From Rheinheimera sediminis (GTDB lineage: Bacteria; Pseudomonadota; Gammaproteobacteria; Enterobacterales; Alteromonadaceae): a DNA stretch of 64,000 nucleotides. A program made the translations under genes and the position numbers. The stretch covers positions 1 to 64,000 of the forward strand of contig NZ_RZUF01000013.1 in NCBI RefSeq assembly GCF_004005375.1. The letters are read 5' to 3'. Below the pieces are notes generated by a model. The model was not told where the DNA came from. It saw nothing but the letters and a program-made list of their open reading frames with translations, and made no database searches. Of this stretch, positions 48,279-57,493 are shown one piece after another; the first letter of the stretch is position 1, and each line of letters begins with the position of its first letter.

Positions 48279-48836
48279 TTACTCGTAGCTATATTCCTCA
48301 ATTTTATCGGCTTTCATTGAGTAGGCCGATTTTGCCAAATCATGGCTCATGGTTTCAGTAGTTAAAGTGCCGCTGATCCAAAAAGGCGAATAAATCATGT
48401 CACCCTGAATTTTTTGTTTATTGGTGACAAAAATAATCTGGTTTGGTGGTGGCGGTGGCACGTGAATACAAGCGCCAAAATAAGGCACTAAAAAGAATGC
48501 TGTGACGTTTTGCTCTGCATCGTACTCCACTGGCACTATAAAACCTGGAACTCTTACTTTTTGATTGTTGAGCTCGCCTTTGACATTGGCAGACATTAAC
48601 ACTTCATTCCAGGCTGCCGCAGCCGGATCCTGATTACCAAAAGCCTGATTTAATGCACCGCCAGCCGGAGCTTCACCACCTTCATGGCTGATTTCTGGTA
48701 GCTGTTCCATCTTTTTTAAATCTTCTTCCGGCAACAAATCTGTCCATTCCAATGTTTTGTAGTCTTCAGCTTTTACCGGTAACGCAGTAAATGCGACCAA
48801 AGTCAGAATTAACGCCATGTATAACGATTTAACCAT
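48279..48836 (-). CDS. DUF3299 periplasmic protein
   Basis: 185 residues with a signal peptide (about 1-23, ending PVKAED). The body has the DUF3299 features LEWTDLLPEEDL near the start and VPGFIVPVEYDAEQNVTAFFLVPYFGACIHVPPPPPNQIIFV near the middle, where the single Cys-Ile-His is conserved. Related genes sit with ZrgA-type zinc transport genes in marine Gammaproteobacteria, so a role in zinc handling is plausible but unproven. It is divergent from the ABC ATPase gene, with 55 bases between the chosen starts. Confidence 0.85.
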   Translation of the reverse strand: MVKSLYMALILTLVAFTALPVKAEDYKTLEWTDLLPEEDLKKMEQLPEISHEGGEAPAGGALNQAFGNQDPAAAAWNEVLMSANVKGELNNQKVRVPGFIVPVEYDAEQNVTAFFLVPYFGACIHVPPPPPNQIIFVTNKQKIQGDMIYSPFWISGTLTTETMSHDLAKSAYSMKADKIEEYSYE

Positions 48837-48856
48837 TGGAGCCTCAGCCTCTGCTT

Positions 48857-48893
48857 ATGTTATAAGGTCTCAAAAGAAGCCGTATCATAACAT
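48857..48893. promoter_or_regulatory. Paired ATGTTAT half-sites between divergent zinc genes
   Basis: ATGTTAT (48857-48863) and ATAACAT (48887-48893) are inverted across 23 bases in the divergent DUF3299/ABC ATPase gap. Each resembles half of the gammaproteobacterial Zur palindrome (TGTTATA-N-TATAACA), but neither forms a full site, so this is only a candidate. Confidence 0.3.
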
Positions 48894-49599
48894 GAGCATT
48901 GTAATGTCAGCGCACACAGACCTGAAAATTCCGGCACTTGAACTCAAATCTTTGGTGTTCAGTTGGCCCGGGCAAGCCCCTTTATTGGATATACCGCAAC
49001 TGAAATTAGAGCAGGGCCAGCATTTATTTATTTATGGCTCATCTGGCTCAGGCAAAACCACCTTATTGAATTTGCTGGCCGGAATTTACCCTTGTAAGTT
49101 CGGTGATATTTTGATTGCCGGTCAGTCTATGGCTGCTTTATCAGCGGCCAAACGGGATCAACTACGCGCCTGTTCTATAGGGGTGGTGTTTCAGCAGCTG
49201 AACTTAATTCCTTATTTATCTGTGTTGCAAAACGTCTTGCTGGTTAGTGCTTTTGCTAAAAAAATCCCACAGGCAGAACAACGAGCCCGTTACTTATTAC
49301 AAAAGTTGGGTTTAGAGCAACAGCTATGGCAAGCGCCAGCCAATCAGTTAAGTGTGGGGCAGCAGCAAAGGGTGGCGATAGCCAGGGCTTTGTTGAGTCA
49401 ACCTGCTTTATTGATTGCGGATGAGCCTACGTCAGCTTTGGATCATAAACACAGAGACAACTTCATGCAGTTGATGCTCAGCGAAGCTGAACTTTGTGGC
49501 ACTACTGTTGTATTTGTCAGTCACGACCCGGCTTTGCGTGCGTATTTTAACTTTGAACTGGATATGGAACAGTTACATAAAGGAGTTCAGCCATGTTAA
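48892..49599 (+). CDS. ABC transporter ATPase, LolD/MacB type
   Basis: 235 residues. Walker A is GSSGSGKTTLLNLLAG, the Q-loop is VVFQQLNLIPYLSV, the signature is LSVGQQQRVAIARALL, and Walker B is ALLIADEPTSALD with H-loop VFVSHD. This is the MacB/LolD subgroup that pairs with FtsX-like permeases. ATG 48892 is used; ATG 48904 is equally possible. It overlaps the permease gene by 7 bases. Together with the ZrgA-like and DUF3299 proteins it probably forms a zinc uptake system; this comes from context. Confidence 0.9.
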   Translation: MSIVMSAHTDLKIPALELKSLVFSWPGQAPLLDIPQLKLEQGQHLFIYGSSGSGKTTLLNLLAGIYPCKFGDILIAGQSMAALSAAKRDQLRACSIGVVFQQLNLIPYLSVLQNVLLVSAFAKKIPQAEQRARYLLQKLGLEQQLWQAPANQLSVGQQQRVAIARALLSQPALLIADEPTSALDHKHRDNFMQLMLSEAELCGTTVVFVSHDPALRAYFNFELDMEQLHKGVQPC

Positions 49600-50852
49600 T
49601 GCAGTTGGCAAGAGCCAGTTTATGGAACCGTAAAGGCACAGTGCTGATGACGGTTATTTCGTTAACTATCAGTATCGCCTTGTTATTGGGCATCGATCAT
49701 ATCCGACATGAAGCTAAAAGTAGTTTTACCAGCACAGTGTCTGGTACTGATCTGATTGTTGGAGCCCGTTCCAGCCAGTTGAATTTATTGCTGTATTCAG
49801 TATTTCGTATTGGTAATGCCACCAATAATATCGGCTGGAAGAATTATCAGCAGGTCAAAACTCATCCACAGGTGGCCTGGAGTATTCCATTATCTTTGGG
49901 CGATTCTCACCGGGGCTATAGGGTGATAGGTACCAACGAAGACTACTTTAAGTTTTACCAGTACGGCGAAAAACAGCCACTGAAACTGGCACAGGGTAAG
50001 GTTTTTGCTGGTGTGTATCAGGCGGTTTTAGGTGCTGTGGTTGCGCAAAAACTAGGCTATCAGTTGGGTGAGCAAATCATTTTGTCGCATGGTGTTGGCA
50101 GCGTCAGTTTTGCTCAGCACAAAGACAAACCTTTTGAAGTGGTTGGTATTCTTGCTGCCACTGGCACTCCTGTGGATCAGAGTGTGCATATACCGCTTGA
50201 AGGCATTGAAGCTATTCATTTGGGCTGGCAGGGCGGTGGTATGCCTGCGCCAGGCCGTAGTGTCAGTGCCGAACAAAGCCTGGCTATGGATTTGGAGCCT
50301 AAAGTCATTACTGCTTACATGCTGGGGCTGAAATCTAAAATGGCGACTTTCGCGGTGCAGCGCCAGTTGAATGAATTTAAAGGCGAGCCGCTATCCGCCA
50401 TTTTACCTGGCGTTGCTTTAGCAGAGCTGTGGCAAATGCTCAGCATGGTGGAGAATATGCTGCTACTCATCACTGTACTCGTCATAGTGGCGACTCTGGT
50501 TGGTATAGTCACAACCTTGCTGGCAGGGTTAAAAGAACGTCAACGTGAAATGGCGATTTTAAGAGCTGTTGGTGCTCCGGCTGCCACTGTATTTTTACTG
50601 ATAGAGCTGGAGTTACTGTTGATGGCATTGTTATCCATTGGATCTGCTTTTATTATTTTAGTAGCAGGCCTCTGGGGCTTCCGTGAGCTGTTAGCCAGTC
50701 AATACGGGCTTTTTATCAGTATCAATCCTTGGCATGACCAGACAGGTATACTGCTTGCTGCTGTGCTTGGCCTGACGTTATTGCTGGGCGCTATTCCAGC
50801 ATTTTTAGCATATCGCAGAGCGCTAGCTTCTGGACTCATGGTCAGACTCTAA
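49593..50852 (+). CDS. ABC transporter permease, FtsX/MacB type
   Basis: 419 residues. One N-terminal membrane helix (about 17-36) is followed by a large extracytoplasmic domain (about 40-270, starting STVSGTDLIVGARSS). Three C-terminal helices follow (about 285-310, 330-362, 385-405), the FtsX layout. The cytoplasmic coupling segment LKERQREMAILRAVGAP is conserved. AAAGGAG lies 7 bases before the ATG, and the first codons overlap the ATPase gene. It ends at the terminator at 50859. Confidence 0.9.
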   Translation: MLMQLARASLWNRKGTVLMTVISLTISIALLLGIDHIRHEAKSSFTSTVSGTDLIVGARSSQLNLLLYSVFRIGNATNNIGWKNYQQVKTHPQVAWSIPLSLGDSHRGYRVIGTNEDYFKFYQYGEKQPLKLAQGKVFAGVYQAVLGAVVAQKLGYQLGEQIILSHGVGSVSFAQHKDKPFEVVGILAATGTPVDQSVHIPLEGIEAIHLGWQGGGMPAPGRSVSAEQSLAMDLEPKVITAYMLGLKSKMATFAVQRQLNEFKGEPLSAILPGVALAELWQMLSMVENMLLLITVLVIVATLVGIVTTLLAGLKERQREMAILRAVGAPAATVFLLIELELLLMALLSIGSAFIILVAGLWGFRELLASQYGLFISINPWHDQTGILLAAVLGLTLLLGAIPAFLAYRRALASGLMVRL

Positions 50853-50858
50853 CTTGAT

Positions 50859-50893
50859 TTGGGCGTATCCGTTCTGGTTTGCGCCCAATTTTT
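50859..50893 (+). terminator. Terminator after ABC permease
   Basis: TTGGGCG (50859-50865) pairs with CGCCCAA (50882-50888), followed by TTTTTG. The loop is 16 bases. It is only 6 bases past the permease stop. Confidence 0.75.
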
Positions 50894-50999
50894 GTTTTTG
50901 TTATAAACACATAGCGCACAAATTCCCCAGCAAAGTTAAATTTCTCGCTGGGATTTGTTTGATCATTTGTTATAGTAGAACCGCGCCTTTAACCGAACC

Positions 51000-52691
51000 A
51001 TGACGAGCATGACAGCAGACCCATCAAAATTAGAGCAACAACTGGCTGAACTTCATTATCAATATATGGAGCGATTAAAAGCTGATATCCCTGTTTTGGT
51101 TTCAGAGGTCGGTTTACTTGCCAATTTGTCCGCTCAGTCAGATTGGCGTTCCCTGATGCTCCCGCTCAAACATAAATTTCACACCTTGGCTGGCTCAGCT
51201 GGTACTTTTGGCTTGCCACATTTAGGCACTTTGGCAAAAAAGCTGGAATTGCAGCTCAAAGACTGGATGAGCGCAGAATCTTTGCCTGATCTGTCCGAAA
51301 TGAGCAGCTTCATGGCGATTTTCCAACAAGTGCAATACGCTCATCAAAGCGGACATCAAATGATGAACCTTGCGTCCTCAAAGCTCGATCTGAAACATGA
51401 TCAGAAGGCCTTGATCTACGTTTTGGAAGATGATGAAGATACAGCACAGCATTTGACTTTAACGCTCGCCACTTTTGGTTATCAGATCCAAAGTTTCAGA
51501 CGCATAGCTGAATTAGACATGGCACTGAAAGTTAAGCTGCCAGAAGCTCTGATCCTGGATATCTCCTTACCCGATGAAGAACAAACAGGCTTAGATTATA
51601 TTGCTGCATTTCAGCAGACCTTAGATGAGTCCTTACCTGTACTGGTGTTGACCAGCCACAACAGTTTTGAACACCATTTGCAAGCAGTGCGTATAGGTGC
51701 TCAAGGTTATTTTGTTAAACCTTTAAACACCACAGCGCTTGAGGCTCGTTTACAACGTTTGTTAGCCGTTAGGCGGCGCGAGGCTTTCCGTGTATTGATA
51801 GTTGATGATGATCAATTATTGGCTGAGCACTATGCTTTGGTGCTGCAAGGAGCGGGTTTACGTTCAGAGCTTCTGTTGGACCCTTCACAGATTTATGAAG
51901 GACTGAGTCGTTTCCGCCCGGATGTGATTTTGCTGGATGTGTTGATGCCAGATTGTTCAGGCCCTGAATTGGCTCAGCTCATACGTCTGCAGGACGAGTG
52001 GCTTAGCGTTCCTATTATTTATTTATCTTCTGAGACAGATGGTGAGCGTCAACTTGCAGCCTTAGTGAAAGGGGGCGATGACTTTCTGACGAAACCTATT
52101 ACCGATACTGAATTAGTAGTGGCAGTGTTTGCCAGAGCTCAACGCGCCAGACAACTCGCCGATATGATGACAAAAGACAGCTTAACAGGCTTGTTACAAC
52201 ACGCCAGAGTAAAAGAGCGCTTAAGTCATGAATTACAACGCAGTGAACGCACAGGGGAACCATTAAGTGTTGTTATGCTGGATATTGATCAATTTAAAAA
52301 GGTTAATGATCAGTATGGTCATCTGATAGGGGACCAAGTGATCAGCAGTTTAGCCAACTTATTGAAACAGCAACTGCGTAAGACAGACATTATTGGTCGC
52401 TACGGCGGTGAAGAATTCTTGTTGATCTTACCCGATTGTAACCAGCAGCAAGCGTTAGGTTTAATAGAACAGTTGCGTCAGTCATTTGCCAGTTTGCCTT
52501 TTAGTTTTGATTATCATCATTTCCACTGTACCTTCAGTGCTGGTATTTCTCAGGCAACAGCCAAGGAGCAAACGGATCAGGTGATTGCTAAGGCTGATAA
52601 AGCTCTGTATGCAGCTAAAGATGCAGGACGAAATAAAACTCACTTATTTCAGTCTGCTGAATACTCTAGTCTGATGGCTTGTCAGCCCTGA
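51000..52691 (+). CDS. Hpt-REC-REC-GGDEF diguanylate cyclase
   Basis: 563 residues. An N-terminal Hpt domain has phospho-accepting H61 (KFHTLAGSAGTFGLP). Two receiver domains follow (about 137-255 with VLEDDEDTA and LILDISLPD; about 262-380 with LIVDDDQLL and ILLDVLMPD). A GGDEF domain (about 395-555) has GGEEF at 469-473 and an intact inhibitory I-site RKTD at 460-463, so active, product-inhibited c-di-GMP synthesis is expected. No membrane segment. It is convergent with the hybrid kinase gene, whose receiver domains could pass phosphate to H61. Confidence 0.92.
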   Translation: MTSMTADPSKLEQQLAELHYQYMERLKADIPVLVSEVGLLANLSAQSDWRSLMLPLKHKFHTLAGSAGTFGLPHLGTLAKKLELQLKDWMSAESLPDLSEMSSFMAIFQQVQYAHQSGHQMMNLASSKLDLKHDQKALIYVLEDDEDTAQHLTLTLATFGYQIQSFRRIAELDMALKVKLPEALILDISLPDEEQTGLDYIAAFQQTLDESLPVLVLTSHNSFEHHLQAVRIGAQGYFVKPLNTTALEARLQRLLAVRRREAFRVLIVDDDQLLAEHYALVLQGAGLRSELLLDPSQIYEGLSRFRPDVILLDVLMPDCSGPELAQLIRLQDEWLSVPIIYLSSETDGERQLAALVKGGDDFLTKPITDTELVVAVFARAQRARQLADMMTKDSLTGLLQHARVKERLSHELQRSERTGEPLSVVMLDIDQFKKVNDQYGHLIGDQVISSLANLLKQQLRKTDIIGRYGGEEFLLILPDCNQQQALGLIEQLRQSFASLPFSFDYHHFHCTFSAGISQATAKEQTDQVIAKADKALYAAKDAGRNKTHLFQSAEYSSLMACQP

Positions 52692-52724
52692 TTCTTGAAG
52701 ACACTAAGTTCAGACATTCACTCG

Positions 52725-55700
52725 CTACTGCACCGGGGGCAGTAAATTTTTTAGTTTTTGTAGCAAGGCTGGTAAGTCGATACGACTTTTCGCTAAGACC
52801 AAATCCACTTGATGCCTTTGCTGCTGATTAAGCTCTTGAGCAGACCAAATCACTACAGGTGTCTGTGGCTGGCGAAGCGCTAATTCCGGCAGTAATTCCA
52901 GTCCTGAGCCGTCCGGTAGCCCAATATCAAGTATCACTAAATCAAATTTTTGGCTGTTCAGCAGTTTTAATGCCGATTTGACACTGGTCGCTTGAACAGA
53001 GGAAGCAAACTCTGCCAGATGCATCGCCAGAATATGGCCCAGATGTGGGTCATCTTCCACATGAAGTATTCGGGTGGAAAGATTTTTATCCGGCCCTAAT
53101 AACAACTCAAGTTTGCCAAACAGCGACGAAGGCGATATGGGTTTATCCAGCCAGTCCAATGCATTAATTCCGCCTAAAAACTGAGTATGGTTATCTTTGG
53201 ATTCTGAGCTGACTATTAATACAGGTGTCGTTTGATACAGGTTTCTGCTGCGTAGTTCAGGGAAGAATGAGGAGCCATGGCCATCTGGTAAATTCAGATC
53301 CAGCGTAATAGCTTGATAGAGATCCTCATCTAAAGCTGTTATCGCCTCTTTGAGGGTTTGAGCGCAGTGGCTTTGGTAACCCTGGCTGTGCAGCAGTTGC
53401 ATGATAAAACCAGCAACATGAGGATCATCCTCCACCACCAGTATTTTCGGTTGATTCATGCTTGCTTGCCCGGCCTGAGCAAAGCTCAGATAGAAGCAGC
53501 TGCCAGTTGGACTTAAGTTGTAAAAGCCTACCTTGCCATCCATATGCTCTGTCAGCTCTTTTACGATAGACAAACCAAGGCCTGTGCCTTCACTTTGTCT
53601 GCTGTCTGCGCCATCAGCTTGCGAAAATTTTTCAAAAATAAATGCTTTAAATTCTTCTGATATACCAGGGCCTTGGTCCTCTACTTCGATCACAACCCGA
53701 TCGTCTCTGAGCAAAGAGCGAATTTTGACTATAGAGCCTTCGGGCGAAAATTTAGCGGCGTTGGATAACAAATTCGCCATAATTTGTTGAAACCTCATAG
53801 CGTCTACCATCACCAATAGGTCGACCTGCTCAGATAATTGCAACTGAACACCGTATTTAGCGGCATAAGGTTGATTGCTTTGTACTGATTTTTCCAGCAG
53901 ATCTGAAATCAGGCACAAGCTCATATCAAAATGCATTTTGCCCGCGACCAGTTTATCAATATCGAGCAAATCATTGATCAATTGGCTGAGTCTGGCACAG
54001 TTATCTTTAGCAATGTCGAGCATAGGCATCACTGACGCTGGTATTGAGCCCAGTACACCGCCAGCAACTAAGGCGAGAGAGCCGGAGATGGAGGTCAGAG
54101 GTGTACGTAGCTCGTGGCTTACCATAGAAACAAATTGGTTTTTCATTAGCTCAATACGCCGACGTTCAGTAATGTCCTGAATAATGGACCAGATGTGCTG
54201 CTCGCCCTGATGGTTTTGAATAAGAACCCCTGTGACAGACACAGGTACTAAGTGCCCATCATTGTGCTTTAGTTCATGTTCTTGTGGCCCAAAGCGACCT
54301 TGATGATGCAGCTGTGCCTTGTGCTGGCGGGTGAGGGTGGCGAATTCTGCTAATGATGCTGTGTCAGCTGCAGTTCCTTGATTCGGGTAACCCAGCATAC
54401 GATAAAACTCCGGGTTTGCTTCAAGAAAGACGCCGTCGTTGAAACGATTCAACACTATGGCCAGTGGTGCCATTTTATACAAGGATGATAACTTCTGTTC
54501 ACTGGAGCTCAAGGCCTGCGAGGCCGCATGTTGTGAAGACACATCCCAGATGAAGCCATCTATATATAAAAGTTCTCCTTGCTCATCAAATACACCCTGA
54601 CCTAGTTCCTGTACCCAGCGCAGGCTGCCATTCTTATGATATAACCGGTATTCCACATTAAAACGCTGCTTGTTGTTTAATGCGTGTTGTACCAAAGCGC
54701 TCGCTTGCTCCGCATCCTCAGGATGATAAAGTTGCGCAAAATTGACTTCTTTATTTCGAATTAATTGCTCAGCGCTATAACCTGTGAGCTCAAATACCTC
54801 ATCACTGACGAACAGCATGGTCCAGTAGGCATCATTGCGGCATCGATAGACAACGCCAGGCAAGTTGTCCAGCATGGAACGATAACGTTGATCGCTCATC
54901 AGCAAAGCATGATGTAAATGCTCTAACTGTGTTACGTCAACAGCTACTCCTAAAAATCCCCGGATGTTATTTTTTTCGTCCCGCATTGCCGATACGCTGA
55001 GTCGTACCTGTTTTCGTTCACCGTTTTTACAGATATAGGTCCATTGCCGTGTTTCGGTTTGCGCCCGCTTTGCCTGACATACAACCACGTCAAAGCCTAC
55101 AATGCTCTGCTGGTAAGTTTTACTGAGCACTTGACCATAAGCATCTATTTCATTTTTGTCATGAAACAAGGTGGGGCTATGCTGGCCGATAAGCTCGTCC
55201 GCAGTGTAACCTAATAGACGTTCTGCTCCTGTATTAAACAGGCTGATGATGCCGCTTGGATCTACGGATATCAGGGCTACTTCTGTTGAAGAGTCAATAA
55301 TGGCTTGTAACCAAGAGCGGGTTTCTAAAATTTCTGTTTCTTTTTGTAATGCTTGAGTCACATCAGTATGTATACCAAACATCAGCAAGGGCTGGCCATC
55401 GCTGGTCCAACTCATAACTTTACCTATGGCGTGGATCCAAACCCAATGGCCATTGTGATGTTTCATTCGGAAAGTACAATCGTAATAGGGTATTGCTTGT
55501 GCAAAATGCTGATGAAGTAGCGCAGTACAATATTGCAAATCATCAGGGTGAGTCAGTTCTGACCAAAGGTCAACAGAGGTAGCTTGAATTGGCGTTAAAC
55601 CAAGCAGGGTAAACCAACGTTCATTATAAACAGTGGTTCCTGTTTGAATATTCCACTCCCAGGTACCAAGGTTAGAGCCATTGATAATGGCATCCATTCT

Positions 55701-56579
55701 TTGATGTTCTTGCTTGGTTTGCAACTGTTGTTGACGAACTTCGGTGACATTGGCTGCAATAATAATAATGCTTTCAACTAAGCCTCTTGGATCCTTTTGT
55801 GGTACAAAGTTGATCTCAAAAGTTTGGCCATTGACTGGAGCTGAATGAAACTGTGAAGTGACCCCAGTCAGACAGAGTTCAAGCGCTGGCTGAGCTTCAG
55901 CGAACGCTTTTTCGCCAAACACCTGACGAATAGTTTTTCCCTCAGCGACATCGGGCGTCACGCCAAACCATTCTGCGTACTTATGATTGCAAAACATGTA
56001 ACGGAACTGCGTATCAATTTGGCCTAATAATAAGGGCGTGTGTTCAATCACTGTGGTTAAAGTGCGCTGTTGACGGTAATAGACTTCAGCCTTTTGTCTG
56101 GCGTCCAATAGCTGTACAGCTTGCAACCCAAGCAGCTTTAAGCCTTGTTGTTGCTCCGCAGTGAGCTGTTTTACTTTGGTATCCAATACACATAAAGTGC
56201 CAAGTACAGCACCATTACTCAACGTCAGCGGCGCGCCAGCATAGAAACGTATACCTTCAGCTTTGGTGACATCAGGATTATCGGTAAAGCGAGGATCCTT
56301 GGTTGCATCGGGCACATAAGTGAGTTCATGCGGAGCCAATATGCTGTGGGCACAAAAGGACAGATCTCTGTGTGTTTGAGAATGGTCAATACCCACTTTA
56401 CTTTTAAACCATTGCCTGTCTTGATCGACCAGTGTCAACACAGCACAGGAAGTCTGGCAAATCAGGCTGGCAAGTTGTACCAGCGCATCAAAGGCGGGTT
56501 CCGGTGCTGTATCAAGAATATTCAACGAATAGAGGGTAGTCAGACGTTGTGATTCATTGGATGGAAAAGCAGCCCGCAT
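52725..56579 (-). CDS. GAF/multi-PAS hybrid histidine kinase with two receivers
   Basis: About 1284 residues. An N-terminal GAF domain (LTTLYSLNILDTAPEPAFDAL to GTLCVLD, about 10-165) is followed by several PAS/PAC units. Next come HisKA with H822 (MVSHELRTPLTSISGSL) and HATPase (NLLSNAAKFSPEGS, DQGPGISEEF, GTGLGLSIVKEL). Two receivers follow (ILVVEDDPHVAG from about 1044; ILHVEDDPHLGH from about 1167, with LVILDIGLPDG). No membrane helix is seen, so it is probably a cytoplasmic sensor. The frame extends to an ATG at 56654, but ATG 56579 has GGA 7 bases upstream and gives the usual GAF-kinase N-terminus. Confidence 0.9.
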   Translation of the reverse strand: MRAAFPSNESQRLTTLYSLNILDTAPEPAFDALVQLASLICQTSCAVLTLVDQDRQWFKSKVGIDHSQTHRDLSFCAHSILAPHELTYVPDATKDPRFTDNPDVTKAEGIRFYAGAPLTLSNGAVLGTLCVLDTKVKQLTAEQQQGLKLLGLQAVQLLDARQKAEVYYRQQRTLTTVIEHTPLLLGQIDTQFRYMFCNHKYAEWFGVTPDVAEGKTIRQVFGEKAFAEAQPALELCLTGVTSQFHSAPVNGQTFEINFVPQKDPRGLVESIIIIAANVTEVRQQQLQTKQEHQRMDAIINGSNLGTWEWNIQTGTTVYNERWFTLLGLTPIQATSVDLWSELTHPDDLQYCTALLHQHFAQAIPYYDCTFRMKHHNGHWVWIHAIGKVMSWTSDGQPLLMFGIHTDVTQALQKETEILETRSWLQAIIDSSTEVALISVDPSGIISLFNTGAERLLGYTADELIGQHSPTLFHDKNEIDAYGQVLSKTYQQSIVGFDVVVCQAKRAQTETRQWTYICKNGERKQVRLSVSAMRDEKNNIRGFLGVAVDVTQLEHLHHALLMSDQRYRSMLDNLPGVVYRCRNDAYWTMLFVSDEVFELTGYSAEQLIRNKEVNFAQLYHPEDAEQASALVQHALNNKQRFNVEYRLYHKNGSLRWVQELGQGVFDEQGELLYIDGFIWDVSSQHAASQALSSSEQKLSSLYKMAPLAIVLNRFNDGVFLEANPEFYRMLGYPNQGTAADTASLAEFATLTRQHKAQLHHQGRFGPQEHELKHNDGHLVPVSVTGVLIQNHQGEQHIWSIIQDITERRRIELMKNQFVSMVSHELRTPLTSISGSLALVAGGVLGSIPASVMPMLDIAKDNCARLSQLINDLLDIDKLVAGKMHFDMSLCLISDLLEKSVQSNQPYAAKYGVQLQLSEQVDLLVMVDAMRFQQIMANLLSNAAKFSPEGSIVKIRSLLRDDRVVIEVEDQGPGISEEFKAFIFEKFSQADGADSRQSEGTGLGLSIVKELTEHMDGKVGFYNLSPTGSCFYLSFAQAGQASMNQPKILVVEDDPHVAGFIMQLLHSQGYQSHCAQTLKEAITALDEDLYQAITLDLNLPDGHGSSFFPELRSRNLYQTTPVLIVSSESKDNHTQFLGGINALDWLDKPISPSSLFGKLELLLGPDKNLSTRILHVEDDPHLGHILAMHLAEFASSVQATSVKSALKLLNSQKFDLVILDIGLPDGSGLELLPELALRQPQTPVVIWSAQELNQQQRHQVDLVLAKSRIDLPALLQKLKNLLPPVQ

Positions 56580-56965
56580 ATCAAGTTCCAGAGAGTAGCT
56601 ATGGTTTGAGTCTAACTGTAAATTTAGAAGCTTTTTGCTAAAAAACCTAAACATAGCAGGTATTTAGTGAATTAATTTTTATTGAGGTGAATAGAGGGCA
56701 GCAGTCTTGGTGCCAAAGTAAACAAAGTTGGCGAGCCCGAAGAAAATAATCAGCAAGCTTTGTGCGGTGGCTGGCTAGTTGGGTGGGGATTTATTTGAAT
56801 CAGTCGCGGCTTTGCCGCTCACCTCTCGTTTTCAACGAGAGGCCGCCCTTTGGGCGTTGTCTGCGCTTGCTGCGCAAGCTCCGGCTGAACCCCGAATGGC
56901 GCTTCGCGTCCGCCGCGAAACCACAATAAAGCAAAAGGCCACCTTGCGGTGGCTGTTTGCTTTAT
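56580..56965. other. Hairpin-dense spacer beside ssrA
   Basis: No credible gene. Between about 56800 and 56920 several short GC stems with tri- or tetraloops follow one another: GCGGC/GCCGC near 56805-56817, CCTCTCGTT/AACGAGAGG (56822-56842), CGCCC/GGGCG (56844-56856) and GCTTGC/GCAAGC (about 56865-56879). The ssrA terminator comes last. An open frame crossing into ssrA is an artefact of the tmRNA 3' end. Confidence 0.6.
56925..56965 (-). terminator. tmRNA terminator
   Basis: On the minus strand, just after the encoded CCA, GCCACC-GCAA-GGTGGC forms the core stem, extended by AATAAAGCAAA/TTTGCTTTATT arms around small mismatches. It ends in CTTTTGCTTTATT. Confidence 0.85.
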
Positions 56966-57325
56966 TGGTGGAGCCGGGGGGATTTGAACCCCCGTCCGAA
57001 AAACCTAGATCGTCGGTACTACATGCTTATCCAGTTATTTAGTTAACCCTATGAGCGCCAGCTGGCAGGCTATCGTCGGGCGAGTCTGATTGGTTTTAGC
57101 ATCTTGGCTCCAGACAAAGCCGCCATGCGATCCTATTAGGGGTGATCTTCCAGAGTCTCAGCTTATAGGCATGCGTGAGGGGAAGAGCGCTCTACTGCTT
57201 ATTAGGCAGCGAGTGCGTATGTTTCGTCGTTTGCGACTACTTGTTTGCGGCTTTTTTACGAGGCCTACCGCACCTCGGCATGCACCTAAGAGTTCGTGAA
57301 TCCCGTCGAATCCAGTATCGGCCCC
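56966..57325 (-). ncRNA. ssrA: Transfer-messenger RNA
   Basis: 360-nucleotide tmRNA that rescues stalled ribosomes with SmpB. The 5' end (minus strand, GGGGCCGATACTGGATTCGA) and 3' end (GGTTCAAATCCCCCCGGCTC then CACCA, CCA encoded) pair to form the alanine tRNA-like domain, with a T-arm GGTTCAAATC. The resume codon GCA is at 57234-57232, and the tag reads ANDETYALAA followed by TAATAA (57234-57199). Pseudoknot-rich sequence fills the rest. The smpB gene lies upstream in the same direction. Confidence 0.97.
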
Positions 57326-57364
57326 GAATTCTTTCGTATTTCTGAACACTTCAGTGTTGAGCGC

Positions 57365-57393
57365 ATTCTACGCTCTGCAGTTCAAGGCAGCAA
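57365..57393 (-). promoter_or_regulatory. ssrA promoter
   Basis: On the minus strand TTGCTG (57393-57388), a 17-base spacer and TAGAAT (57370-57365) form a sigma-70-like promoter. Transcription would start about 33 bases before the mature 5' end, which fits RNase P trimming of pre-tmRNA. Confidence 0.55.
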
Positions 57394-57493
57394 GGTAAGA
57401 ACTAATCTTTTCTTGTTGCGTTTGACTGTTATTACTCTATATGGTGATGAATTGAACAATTTCAAGCTACAGTGTGTAACAACACTGCTGCAA

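Noticed and set aside
56779-57042. 87-residue plus-strand open frame ending GGFEPPSEKPRSS
   Set aside because: It runs through the hairpin spacer and the antisense of the tmRNA 3' end. The peptide is the usual artefact of translating a T-arm/acceptor region.
56966-57325. Genomic-island attachment at ssrA
   Set aside because: No integrase, no direct repeat of the tmRNA 3' end, and normal core genes on both sides.
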